Part shown: piece by piece, positions 1 through 11,595 of the stretch | Layout: each line of letters starts with the position of its first letter | Position numbering within the stretch: the first letter of the stretch is position 1 | NCBI GenBank assembly: GCA_916613615.1 | Contig: OU744726.1 | Span: 16,371,515-16,435,514 of the forward strand | Direction: 5' to 3' | DNA: 64,000 nucleotides | DNA from: Steromphala cineraria | Taxonomy: Eukaryota; Mollusca; Gastropoda; Trochida; Trochidae | Notes under the pieces: generated by a model | Told to the model about the DNA's origin: nothing | What the model saw: the letters and a program-made list of their open reading frames with translations, nothing else | Database searches by the model: none | Position numbers and translations under genes: made by a program

Positions 1-706
1 GCTTACCTGACCAAATGATAAAACTGACCCCAACATAGCTCACACCTACCTGAGATGCTGACTATGACGAGGACACGCCTCCCGTACTTCTCCACTGCCC
101 ACAGACCTACCTGAGATGCTGACTATGACGAGGACACGCCTCCCGTACTTCTCCACTGCCCACAGACCTACCTAAGGTGCTGACTATAACGAGGACACGC
201 CTCCCGTACTTCTCCACTGCCCACAGACCTACCTGAGATGCTGACTATGACGAGGACACGCCTCCCGTACTTCTCCACTGCCCACAGACCTACCTGAGAT
301 GCTGACTATGACGAGGACACGCCTCCCGTACTTCTCCACTGCCCACAGACCTACCTGAGATGCTGACTATGACGAGGACAGGCCTCCCGTACTTCTCCAC
401 TGCCCACAAACCTACCTGAGATGCTGACTATGACGTGGACAAGCCCCCCGTACTTCTCCACTGCCCACAGACCTACCTGAGATGCTGACTATGACGAGGA
501 CACGCCTCCCGTACTTCTCCACTGCCCACAGACCTACCTGAGATGCTGACTATGACGAGGACACGCCTCCCGTACTTCTCCACTGCCCACAGACCTACCT
601 GAGATGCTGACTATGACGAGGACACGCCTCCCGTACTTCTCCACTGTCCACAGACCTACCTAAGATGCTGACTACGACAAGGACACGCCTCCCGTACTTC
701 TCCACT
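1..706 (-). repeat. 61-bp minisatellite made of the gene A exon 5 / intron junction, 11 copies
   Basis: Minus-strand units contain about 46 bp of the end of exon 5 (from GTGGAGAAGTACGGGAGG onward), a consensus donor CAG|GTAGGT (TAG|GTAGGT in the true exon), and about 15 bp of intron. Junctions fall every 61 bp from 660 (the true exon end) to 50. As 61 is not a multiple of 3, use of most downstream copies as donors would shift the frame; the frame closes shortly after the first junction. Copies differ by only a few substitutions. The first 40 bp of the window lie outside clear repeat units. Confidence 0.93.
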
Positions 707-3700
707 GCCCACAGACCAATGAACGTAGCCAGGAAGTTCGGTAGCATAACCAACCATATTGCAGCTCGCACAGGGAATCCCGCCATTTTCATTATCGTAC
801 CATTGTAATATCTGCAAGTAAGAATTTAAGATGTTTATGTTTGTTATCATAACTACTGTCTGTTTTCAAAACATTTGAATCTCATAAAAAATGTAAATGG
901 ATATTCAACAAGTTTTTCATCAATGGAAGGTTTTGCTTGTAAAGTACATGTTATCAAAAACAAATGACCAACATTCATTCATTCAAATATATGATATCTT
1001 AAGACAATAGCATAACACGACGAAAGTGATGTAAACATGTATGTGCGTACTCAAAGCAATGGACTTACATGACAGTGTTAATTCCACTGAACTGCTGAAA
1101 GACAGCAAGATTCAAGCCAAGCACCAGAGCTTTACGTACATGCGGTGTGTGGAGTACCTGGATGATAGTCTGGGCGCCATCTTGGATAAAAAAGAGCATC
1201 GGTATTGTCAACTGTAACGCGCATTAACCATTGTACATTATTTTGTCAGTATGCCACTTAATCAGTTAAACAAACATTCCACACATACCTATCGCAAGCC
1301 TAGCAACGATCCGCCCAAAAAGAAGCATTTCTTTTATCTCTTTAATATCTTCCAAACATAAACGTCGTTGACAATATTTATGATAAAGATCGAACATGAA
1401 CCAAGACATTCCACACCAACCTATCGCAAGTCTAGCAACGATCCGCCCAAAAAGAAGCATTTCCTTTATCTCTTTAATATCTTCAAAACATAAACGTCGT
1501 TGACAATATTTATGATAAAGATCGAACATGAACCAAGACATTCCACACCAACCTATCGCAAGTCCAGAAACAATTCGCCAAAAAAGAAGCATTTCCTTTA
1601 TCTCTTTAATATCTTCAAAACATAAACGTCGTTGACAATATTTATGATAAAGATTGAACATGAACCAAGACATTCCACACCAACCTATCGCAAGACTAGC
1701 AACACTCCGCCCAAAGAGAAGCATTTTCTTTATCTCTTTAATATCTTCAAAACATAAACGTCGTTGACAATATTTATGATAAAGATCGAACATGAACCAA
1801 GACATTCCACACCAACCTATCGCAAGTCCAGCAACAATCCGCCAAAAAAGAAGCATTTCCTTTATCTCTTTAATATCTTCCAAACATAAACGTCGTTGAC
1901 AATATTTATGATAAAGATCGAACATGAACCAAGACATTCCACACCAACCTATCGCAAGCCTAGCAACGATCCGCCCAAAAAGAAGCATTTCCTTTATCTC
2001 TTTAATATCTTCCAAATATAAACGTCGTTGACAATATTTATGATAAAGATCGAACATGAACCAAGACATTCCACACCAACCTATCGCAAGTCCAGCAACG
2101 ATCCGCCCAAAGAGAAGCATTTCCTTTATCTCTTTAATATCTTCCAAACATAAACGTCGTTGACAATATTTATGATTAAGATCGAACATGAACCAAGACA
2201 TTCCACACCAACCTATCGCAAGTCCAGCAACGATCCGCCCAAAAAGAAGCATTTCCTTTATCTCTTTAATATCTTCCAAATATAAACGTCGTTGACAATA
2301 TTTATGATAAAGATCGAACATGAACCAAGACATTCCACACCAACCTATCGCAAGTCCAGCAACGATCCGCCCAAAGAGAAGCATTTCCTTTATCTCTTTA
2401 ATATCTTCCAAACATAAACGTCGTTGACAATATTTATGATAAAGATCGAACATGAACCAAGACATTCCACACCAACCTATCGCAAGCCTTGCAACACTCC
2501 GCCCAAAGAGAAGCATTTCCTTTATCTCTTTAATATCTTCCAAACATAAACGTCGTTGACAATATTTATGATAAAGATCGAACATGAACCAAGACATTCC
2601 ACACCAACCTATCGCAAGCCTAGCAACGATCCGCCTAAAAAGAAGCATCTCCTTTATCTCTTTAATATCTTCAAAACATAAACGTCGTTGACAATATTTA
2701 TGATAAAGATCGAACATGAACCAAGACATTCCACACCAACCTATCGCAAGTCCAGCAACAATTCGCCAAAAAAGAAGCATTTCCTTTATCTCTTTAATAT
2801 CTTCAAAACATAAACGTCGTTGACAATATTTATGATAAAGATCGAACATAAACCAAGACATTCCACACCAACCTATCGCAAGCCAAGCAACACTCCGCCC
2901 AAAGAGAAGCATTTCCTTTATCTCTTTAATATCTTCAAAACATAAACGTCGTTGACAATATTTATGATAAAGATTGAACATGAACCAAGACATTCCACAC
3001 CAACCTATCGCAAGCCTAGCAACACTCCGCCCAAAGAGAAGCATTTTCTTTATCTCTTTAATATCTTCAAAACATAAACGTCGTTGACAATATTTATGAT
3101 AAAGATCGAACATGAACCAAGACATTCCACACCAACCTATCGCAAGCCTAGCAACGATACGCCTAAAAAGAAGCATTTCCTTTATCTCTTTAATATCTTC
3201 AAAACATTAACGTCGTTGACAATATTTATGATAAAGATCGAACATGAACCAAGACATTCCACACCAACCTATCGCAAGTCCAGCAACAATCCGCCAAAAA
3301 AGAAGCATTTCCTTTATCTCTTTAATATCTTCAAAACATAAACGTCGTTGACAATATTTATGATAAAGATCGAACATGAACCAAGACATTCCACACCAAC
3401 CTATCGCAAGCCTAGCAACACTCCGCCCAAAGAGAAGCATTTTCTTTATCTCTTTAATATCTTCAAAACATAAACGTCGTTGACAATATTTATGATTAAG
3501 ATCGAACATGAACCAAGACATTCCACACCAACCTATCGCAAGCCCAGCAACGATCCGCCTAACAAGAAGCATCTCCTTTATCTCTTTAATATCTTCAAAA
3601 CATAAACGTCGTTGACAATATTTATGATAAAGATCGAACATGAACCAAGACATTCCACACCAACCTATCGCAAGTCCAGCAACAATCCGCCAAAAAAGAA

Positions 3701-6700
3701 GCATTTCCTTTATCTCTTTAATATCTTCAAAACATAAACGTCGTTGACAATATTTATGATAAAGATCGAACATGAACCAAGACATTCCACACCAACCTAT
3801 CGCAAGCCTAGCAACACTCCGCCCAAAGAGAAGCATTTTCTTTATCTCTTTAATATCTTCAAAACATAAACGTCGTTGACAATATTTATGATTAAGATCG
3901 AACATGAACCAAGACATTCCACACCAACCTATCGCAAGCCCAGCAACGATCCGCCTAAAAAGAAGCATCTCCTTTATCTCTTTAATATCTTCAAAACATA
4001 AACGTCGTTGACAATATTTATGATAAAGATCGAACATGAACCAAGACATTCCACACCAACCTATCGCAAGTCCAGCAACAATCCGCCAAAAAAGAAGCAT
4101 TTCCTTTATCTCTTTAATATCTTCAAAACATAAACGTCGTTGACAATATTTATGATAAAGATCGAACATGAACCAAGACATTCCACACCAACCTATCGCA
4201 AGCCTAGCAACACTCCGCCCAAAGAGAAGCATTTTCTTTATCTCTTTAATATCTTCAAAACATAAACGTCGTTGACAATATTTATGATAAAGATCGAACA
4301 TGAACCAAGACATTCCACACCAACCTATCGCAAGCCTAGCAACGATCCGCCTAAAAAGAAGCATTTTCTTTATCTTTTTAATATCTTCAAAACATAAACG
4401 TCGTTGACAATATTTATGATAAAGATCGAACATGAACCAAGACATTCCACACCAACCTATCGCAAGTCCAGCAACGATCTGCCCAAAGAGAAGCATTTCC
4501 TTTATCTCTTTAATATCTTCCAAACATAAACGTCGTTGACAATATTTATGATAAAGATCGAACATGAACCAAGACATTCCACACCAACCTATCGCAAGTC
4601 CAGCAACAATCCGCCAAAAAAGAAGCATTTCCTTTATCTCTTTAATATCTTCAAAACATAAACGTCGTTGACAATATTTATGATAAAGATTGAACATGAA
4701 CCAAGACATTCCACACCAACCTATCGCAAGCCTAGCAACACTCCGCCCAAAGAGAAGCATTTTCTTTATCTCTTTAATATCTTCAAAACATAAACGTCGT
4801 TGACAATATTTATGATAAAGATCGAACATGAACCAAGACATTCCACACCAACCTATCGCAAGCCTAGCAACGATACGCCTAAAAAGAAGCATTTCCTTTA
4901 TCTCTTTAATATCTTCAAAACATTAACGTCGTTGACAATATTTATGATAAAGATCGAACATGAACCAAGACATTCCACACCAACCTATCGCAAGTCCAGC
5001 AACAATCCGCCAAAAAAGAAGCATTTCCTTTATCTCTTTAATATCTTCAAAACATAAACGTCGTTGACAATATTTATGATAAAGATCGAACATGAACCAA
5101 GACATTCCACACCAACCTATCGCAAGCCTAGCAACACTCCGCCCAAAGAGAAGCATTTTCTTTATCTCTTTAATATCTTCAAAACATAAACGTCGTTGAC
5201 AATATTTATGATTAAGATCGAACATGAACCAAGACATTCCACACCAACCTATCGCAAGCCCAGCAACGATCCGCCTAAAAAGAAGCATCTCCTTTATCTC
5301 TTTAATATCTTCAAAACATAAACGTCGTTGACAATATTTATGATAAAGATCGAACATGAACCAAGACATTCCACACCAACCTATCGCAAGTCCAGCAACA
5401 ATCCGCCAAAAAAGAAGCATTTCCTTTATCTCTTTAATATCTTCAAAACATAAACGTCGTTGACAATATTTATGATAAAGATCGAACATGAACCAAGACA
5501 TTCCACACCAACCTATCGCAAGCCTAGCAACACTCCGCCCAAAGAGAAGCATTTTCTTTATCTCTTTAATATCTTCAAAACATAAACGTCGTTGACAATA
5601 TTTATGATTAAGATCGAACATGAACCAAGACATTCCACACCAACCTATCGCAAGCCCAGCAACGATCCGCCTAAAAAGAAGCATCTCCTTTATCTCTTTA
5701 ATATCTTCAAAACATAAACGTCGTTGACAATATTTATGATAAAGATCGAACATGAACCAAGACATTCCACACCAACCTATCGCAAGTCCAGCAACAATCC
5801 GCCAAAAAAGAAGCATTTCCTTTATCTCTTTAATATCTTCAAAACATAAACGTCGTTGACAATATTTATGATAAAGATCGAACATGAACCAAGACATTCC
5901 ACACCAACCTATCGCAAGCCTAGCAACACTCCGCCCAAAGAGAAGCATTTTCTTTATCTCTTTAATATCTTCAAAACATAAACGTCGTTGACAATATTTA
6001 TGATAAAGATCGAACATGAACCAAGACATTCCACACCAACCTATCGCAAGCCTAGCAACGATCCGCCTAAAAAGAAGCATTTTCTTTATCTTTTTAATAT
6101 CTTCAAAACATAAACGTCGTTGACAATATTTATGATAAAGATCGAACATGAACCAAGACATTCCACACCAACCTATCGCAAGTCCAGCAACGATCTGCCC
6201 AAAGAGAAGCATTTCCTTTATCTCTTTAATATCTTCCAAACATAAACGTCGTTGACAATATTTATGATAAAGATCGAACATGAACCAAGACATTCCACAC
6301 CAACCTATCGCAAGTCCAGCAACAATCCGCCAAAAAAGAAGCATTTCCTTTATCTCTTTAATATCTTCAAAACATAAACGTCGTTGACAATATTTATGAT
6401 AAAGATTGAACATGAACCAAGACATTCCACACCAACCTATCGCAAGCCTAGCAACACTCCGCCCAAAGAGAAGCATTTTCTTTATCTCTTTAATATCTTC
6501 AAAACATAAACGTCGTTGACAATATTTATGATAAAGATCGAACATGAACCAAGACATTCCACACCAACCTATCGCAAGCCTAGCAACGATACGCCTAAAA
6601 AGAAGCATTTCCTTTATCTCTTTAATATCTTCAAAACATTAACGTCGTTGACAATATTTATGATAAAGATCGAACATGAACCAAGACATTCCACACCAAC

Positions 6701-9700
6701 CTATCGCAAGTCCAGCAACAATCCGCCAAAAAAGAAGCATTTCCTTTATCTCTTTAATATCTTCAAAACATAAACGTCGTTGACAATATTTATGATAAAG
6801 ATCGAACATGAACCAAGACATTCCACACCAACCTATCGCAAGCCTAGCAACACTCCGCCCAAAGAGAAGCATTTTCTTTATCTCTTTAATATCTTCAAAA
6901 CATAAACGTCGTTGACAATATTTATGATTAAGATCGAACATGAACCAAGACATTCCACACCAACCTATCGCAAGCCCAGCAACGATCCGCCTAAAAAGAA
7001 GCATCTCCTTTATCTCTTTAATATCTTCAAAACATAAACGTCGTTGACAATATTTATGATAAAGATCGAACATGAACCAAGACATTCCACACCAACCTAT
7101 CGCAAGTCCAGCAACAATCCGCCAAAAAAGAAGCATTTCCTTTATCTCTTTAATATCTTCAAAACATAAACGTCGTTGACAATATTTATGATAAAGATCG
7201 AACATGAACCAAGACATTCCACACCAACCTATCGCAAGCCTAGCAACACTCCGCCCAAAGAGAAGCATTTTCTTTATCTCTTTAATATCTTCAAAACATA
7301 AACGTCGTTGACAATATTTATGATTAAGATCGAACATGAACCAAGACATTCCACACCAACCTATCGCAAGCCCAGCAACGATCCGCCTAAAAAGAAGCAT
7401 CTCCTTTATCTCTTTAATATCTTCAAAACATAAACGTCGTTGACAATATTTATGATAAAGATCGAACATGAACCAAGACATTCCACACCAACCTATCGCA
7501 AGTCCAGCAACAATCCGCCAAAAAAGAAGCATTTCCTTTATCTCTTTAATATCTTCAAAACATAAACGTCGTTGACAATATTTATGATAAAGATCGAACA
7601 TGAACCAAGACATTCCACACCAACCTATCGCAAGCCTAGCAACACTCCGCCCAAAGAGAAGCATTTTCTTTATCTCTTTAATATCTTCAAAACATAAACG
7701 TCGTTGACAATATTTATGATAAAGATCGAACATGAACCAAGACATTCCACACCAACCTATCGCAAGCCTAGCAACGATCCGCCTAAAAAGAAGCATTTTC
7801 TTTATCTTTTTAATATCTTCAAAACATAAACGTCGTTGACAATATTTATGATAAAGATCGAACATGAACCAAGACATTCCACACCAACCTATCGCAAGTC
7901 CAGCAACGATCTGCCCAAAGAGAAGCATTTCCTTTATCTCTTTAATATCTTCCAAACATAAACGTCGTTGACAATATTTATGATAAAGATCGAACATGAA
8001 CCAAGACATTCCACACCAACCTATCGCAAGTCCAGCAACAATCCGCCAAAAAAGAAGCATTTCCTTTATCTCTTTAATATCTTCAAAACATAAACGTCGT
8101 TGACAATATTTATGATAAAGATTGAACATGAACCAAGACATTCCACACCAACCTATCGCAAGCCTAGCAACACTCCGCCCAAAGAGAAGCATTTTCTTTA
8201 TCTCTTTAATATCTTCAAAACATAAACGTCGTTGACAATATTTATGATAAAGATCGAACATGAACCAAGACATTCCACACCAACCTATCGCAAGCCTAGC
8301 AACGATACGCCTAAAAAGAAGCATCTCCTTTATCTCTTTAATATCTTCAAAACATAAACGTCGTTGACAATATTTATGATAAAGATCGAACATGAACCAA
8401 GACATTCCACACCAACCTATCGCAAGTCCAGCAACAATCCGCCAAAAAAGAAGCATTTCCTTTATCTCTTTAATATCTTCAAAACATAAACGTCGTTGAC
8501 AATATTTATGATAAAGATCGAACATGAACCAAGACATTCCACACCAACCTATCGCAAGCCTAGCAACACTCCGCCCAAAGAGAAGCATTTTCTTTATCTC
8601 TTTAATATCTTCAAAACATAAACGTCGTTGACAATATTTATGATAAAGATCGAACATGAACCAAGACATTCCACACCAACCTATCGCAAGTCCAGCAACA
8701 ATCCGCCAAAAAAGAAGCATTTCCTTTATCTCTTTAATATCTTCAAAACATAAACGTCGTTGACAATATTTATGATAAAGATCGAACATGAACCAAGACA
8801 TTCCACACCAACCTATCGCAAGCCTAGCAACACTCCGCCCAAAGAGAAGCATTTTCTTTATCTCTTTAATATCTTCAAAACATAAACGTCGTTGACAATA
8901 TTTATGATAAAGATCGAACATGAACCAAGACATTCCACACCAACCTATCGCAAGTCCAGCAACAATCCGCCAAAAAAGAAGCATTTTCTTTATCTCTTTA
9001 ATATCTTCCAAACATAAACGTCGTTGACAATATTTATGATAAAGATCGAACATGAACAAAGACATTCCACACCAACCTATCGCAAGCCTAGCAACGATCC
9101 GCCTAAAAAGAAGCATCTCCTTTATCTCTTTAATATCTTCAAAACATAAACGTCGTTGACAATATTTATGATAAAGATCGAACATGAACCAAGACATTCC
9201 ACACCAACCTATCGCAAGTCCAGCAACGATCTGCCCAAAGAGAAGCATTTCCTTTATCTCTTTAATATCTTCCAAACATAAACGTCGTTGACAATATTTA
9301 TGATAAAGATCGAACATGAACCAAGACATTCCACACCAACCTATCGCAAGTCCAGCAACAATCCGCCCAAAGAGAAGCATTTCCTTTATCTCTTTAATAT
9401 CTTCAAAACATAAACGTCGTTTACAATATTTATGATAAAGATCGAACATGAACCAAGACATTCCACACCAACCTATCGCAAGCCCAGCAACGATCCGCCC
9501 AAATAGAAGCATCTCCTTGTTGACCGACGCCCCCAGTACGACAGCACCTACGACGAAGATGACGTCAGACAGCATGATGGTACGACGTCGACCCAGACGG
9601 TCCAGAGGGATGTTGGTGGCCAGGGCTGCTACTGCTGCTGCCACAAAAACACCAGTGACGATAATCTCCTGCCACAGGGTAGACAGAAGGAACTGAGGCG

Positions 9701-9827
9701 CAATCAGCAACATCGCCCCCGAGAATACAGCGACGTTGTAGCCGAAGAGCAGGCCGCCGATGACGGCGAAGAAAGTCAAGGTGTACAGGAAGTAAGAGGA
9801 TCCTGTCTTCGAGGAGTCGCTCCCCAT
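660..9827 (-). CDS. SLC2A13-like (proton/myo-inositol cotransporter-like) gene A, damaged and partial
   Basis: Member of the MFS sugar-porter family, closest in pattern to SLC2A13/HMIT. Three coding exons are visible: exon 1 9827-9473 (first ATG in good context, 118 codons plus 1 nt), an exon equivalent to exon 4 of its neighbours at 1180-1069 (112 bp, same length as in genes B and C), and an exon-5 equivalent at 811-660. Exon 1 holds TM1 to about TM4 with the loop motif DRLGRRR; exon 4 ends [10 protein letters not shown]; exon 5 starts [12 protein letters not shown] and ends before EKYGRR...SILG. Exons equivalent to 2 and 3 (123 codons) are missing: only about 100 bp separate the repeat array from exon 4. 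Because the flanking phases match (phase 1), joining exon 1 to exon 4 stays in frame. Exon 5 is 9 bp shorter than in B and C. TM1 reads GYNVAVFSG, with Asn where B and C have Asp. Later exons would lie left of the window. It may be a pseudogene, an altered transporter, or a misassembled locus. Confidence 0.72.
1284..9512 (-). repeat. 132-bp minisatellite made of the gene A exon 1 / intron 1 junction, 63 junction copies
   Basis: Each 132-bp unit contains the last 14 codons of exon 1 ([14 protein letters not shown]), the splice donor, and about 90 bp of downstream sequence. The junction base is at 9473 in the real exon and at 1289 in the last unit; the difference is 8,184 bp, exactly 62 x 132, so no net indel has accumulated. 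132 is divisible by 3, so long open frames run through the array on the minus strand, broken by TTA to TAA changes near 3207, 4923 and 6639. Units fall into recurring types by residues 5-7 of the translation (RRI, GRS, WRI, GQI, GRI). Units near the left edge are more mixed in type than those in the middle. The array occupies the place where exons 2 and 3 should be. Confidence 0.95.
2960..8320 (-). repeat. Higher-order repeat: about three copies of a 13-monomer, 1,716-bp unit
   Basis: The TAA-bearing monomers recur at 3207, 4923 and 6639, 1,716 bp (13 x 132) apart. The order of monomer types between them is the same in all three: RRI, GRS, WRI, GQI, RRI, GRS, WRI, RRI, GRS, WRI, RRI, GRS, WRI. 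The first two complete copies (3207-4922 and 4923-6638) differ in translation at a single residue (V for F, from a base near 3562). Within the unit a GRS-WRI-RRI triplet also recurs, a smaller 396-bp period. The edges of the third copy, near 8,300, start to differ. Confidence 0.85.
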
Positions 9828-10462
9828 TGTGCTAGGAATAATTGTGATTACCTGTGTGCTTGAATTCACATACACTTTGGTCTTTGGTTGTTGTCAGTCT
9901 AGAATATTCTTCATTGAAAATATTAATCATATAATTTGAAGTTGGTACATGTTCCTGCACTGATTGTTCCTATTAACCAATCACTGCCGAACATATCCTT
10001 ACTCTCATTTCACGTATGATGTTCATCAAATGTCATATATCTCAAGACTTCACATAACTTTTTCACAATAATTGAAAAAACACAAACCATTTACACAAGC
10101 GTGTCAGCGGAGCAAGCATTGAATGACATGATCTCAACTGAACATCTCAACTGTGACCTATATCTCTATGTTTATACAGTAGGTCACGGCATGCACTGTA
10201 AAACTTTCCTTTGTAGACATTTGTAAGGGTATTGTGTTGAAGTACAGACCGTGACTCGAGCTGGCTGTTGGTTACCTCCATACATATGTACTGGTGACAC
10301 TTACTCAGGTGGAGTTATGGTCAACATTTCTCAGATTTTGTTGGATAAGAATTGAAAAGTTTTCTAGTATACAGTTTTACATAATCAAAAGATAAAAAAT
10401 GACACGAAGCCAATCAAAACTCCAACGTGTTTCAATGGTCACATTGAATTTGACAAGACAAT

Positions 10463-10494
<32 letters not shown>

Positions 10495-10496
10495 AC
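9828..10496. other. Upstream region of gene A, no gene seen
   Basis: AT-rich non-coding sequence upstream of the gene A start codon. It should hold gene A's 5' UTR and promoter, but I could not place a TATA box or transcription start. It ends in a (TA)n run at about 10,466-10,494 that abuts the transposon; TA is the Tc1/mariner target dinucleotide. Confidence 0.5.
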
Positions 10497-11595
10497 CTAG
10501 TGTCCAAAAGAAACGCTACAGCGTGTTTGGATCCACATCAAATAAAAACAAACTCATATAGAAATATCATTTTGGTTTAACATTAAAGAGTGTCCTATTC
10601 ACACAATGTGTATAAAGTTTCATTTTAATCAAGTCAGAATAACCGTAAGGACAAGCCTGTAAAGTGTGGGGTCCAATATTTGAAAAATCATTTAAGCACT
10701 GACCGCGAGAAATGGAGAAATGTCACAATACATGTTACAAAGTGATGTTAGTAACGGGTATGTACACCATAACAGTCTGTACAGGTAAAAACACGTCTGA
10801 TGACGTCTGGGTGACCCGTTGCCATTCGTTGAGGGGGCATTGTTTAACATCCTGGATGTTGCATTGACGCACAAGGCGACTTCTGACATTCCGATCGAGA
10901 TAATCCCATAAATGTTCGATAGGGTTCATATCAGGTCGTGTCCAGTCGCGACTCTGCCACCGGCTAACTCGCCTGGCCATCAGTCTGTTTGTCAGGTATC
11001 AGGAACCGTCCGCAGTAGGATGGAGTGGCCGGACAACATGATGTCGCAGTATCCGATACACGGTCTATCGACTGAATCTGTTTCCCAGTGCTGTAACCAC
11101 TGTTGACGCTGTTGTGATGGAGCAGTTCCGAAGGTGTTATAACCGGATGTAGTGTTTTTCACTGACAGAGGTCATGGGTGGTCTGCCGATTATGGGCATG
11201 TCTGATGTATAAACAGTTTGACGTAATCGCTACATTAATCTGCGGTCTGTTATGCGCGGACAACCAAATGGTCTGGCGACGTCAGCGTGTGAGGCCCCTT
11301 GTATGTCATTTTCAAGTGCTCTCTCTCTTTCATTGACTGTCAAACATGGCATTATTTGGTGTTCTTTTTGTTGCGTGTGGGTCGAGCCGTTTTATGCAAT
11401 TTATCTGCCCATGCAAAACTTGCTACAGTCAATAATTCCTTTTTCACAAAGTTCCCGATTTAAACGGAAGTGATGACATGTTCCCGGTATTTTCGATCGA
11501 ATACACAGTATTTGGTATACCTGATATACAAAATCATGTTTCCCAAAAAAATGATATTTGGAAAAAAAGTTGGTAGCGTTTCTTTTGGACACTAG
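10497..11595 (-). mobile_element. Decayed, internally deleted Tc1-like DNA transposon
   Basis: A perfect 23-bp terminal inverted repeat (CTAGTGTCCAAAAGAAACGC plus TAC) lies at 10497-10519 and 11573-11595. The outer CTAG at each end contains TA, so a TA duplication is possible. Inside, on the minus strand, a transposase fragment at about 10980-10735 reads TRPDMNPIEHLWDYLDR, the Tc1/mariner region with the third catalytic acidic residue (E of NPIEHLW). Upstream minus-strand sequence (about 11,160-10,980) resembles the N-terminal DNA-binding region, with stops. The part that should contain the first two catalytic Asp residues is missing. At about 1.1 kb it is shorter than a full Tc1 element (about 1.6 kb). 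It cannot encode an active transposase. Confidence 0.88.

Noticed and set aside
1266..6608. The 636-aa and two 561-aa minus-strand frames as separate genes
   Set aside because: They are stretches of the array between TAA-bearing monomers, with no promoter, no non-repeat sequence and no splice context of their own.
3084..6773. Repeated 85-aa plus-strand open frames in the 132-bp array
   Set aside because: They are antisense readings of the minisatellite, recurring every 1,716 bp because of the higher-order repeat; no independent coding signal.
1284..9512. CRISPR array
   Set aside because: The 132-bp units are contiguous repeats without unique spacers, in eukaryotic DNA.
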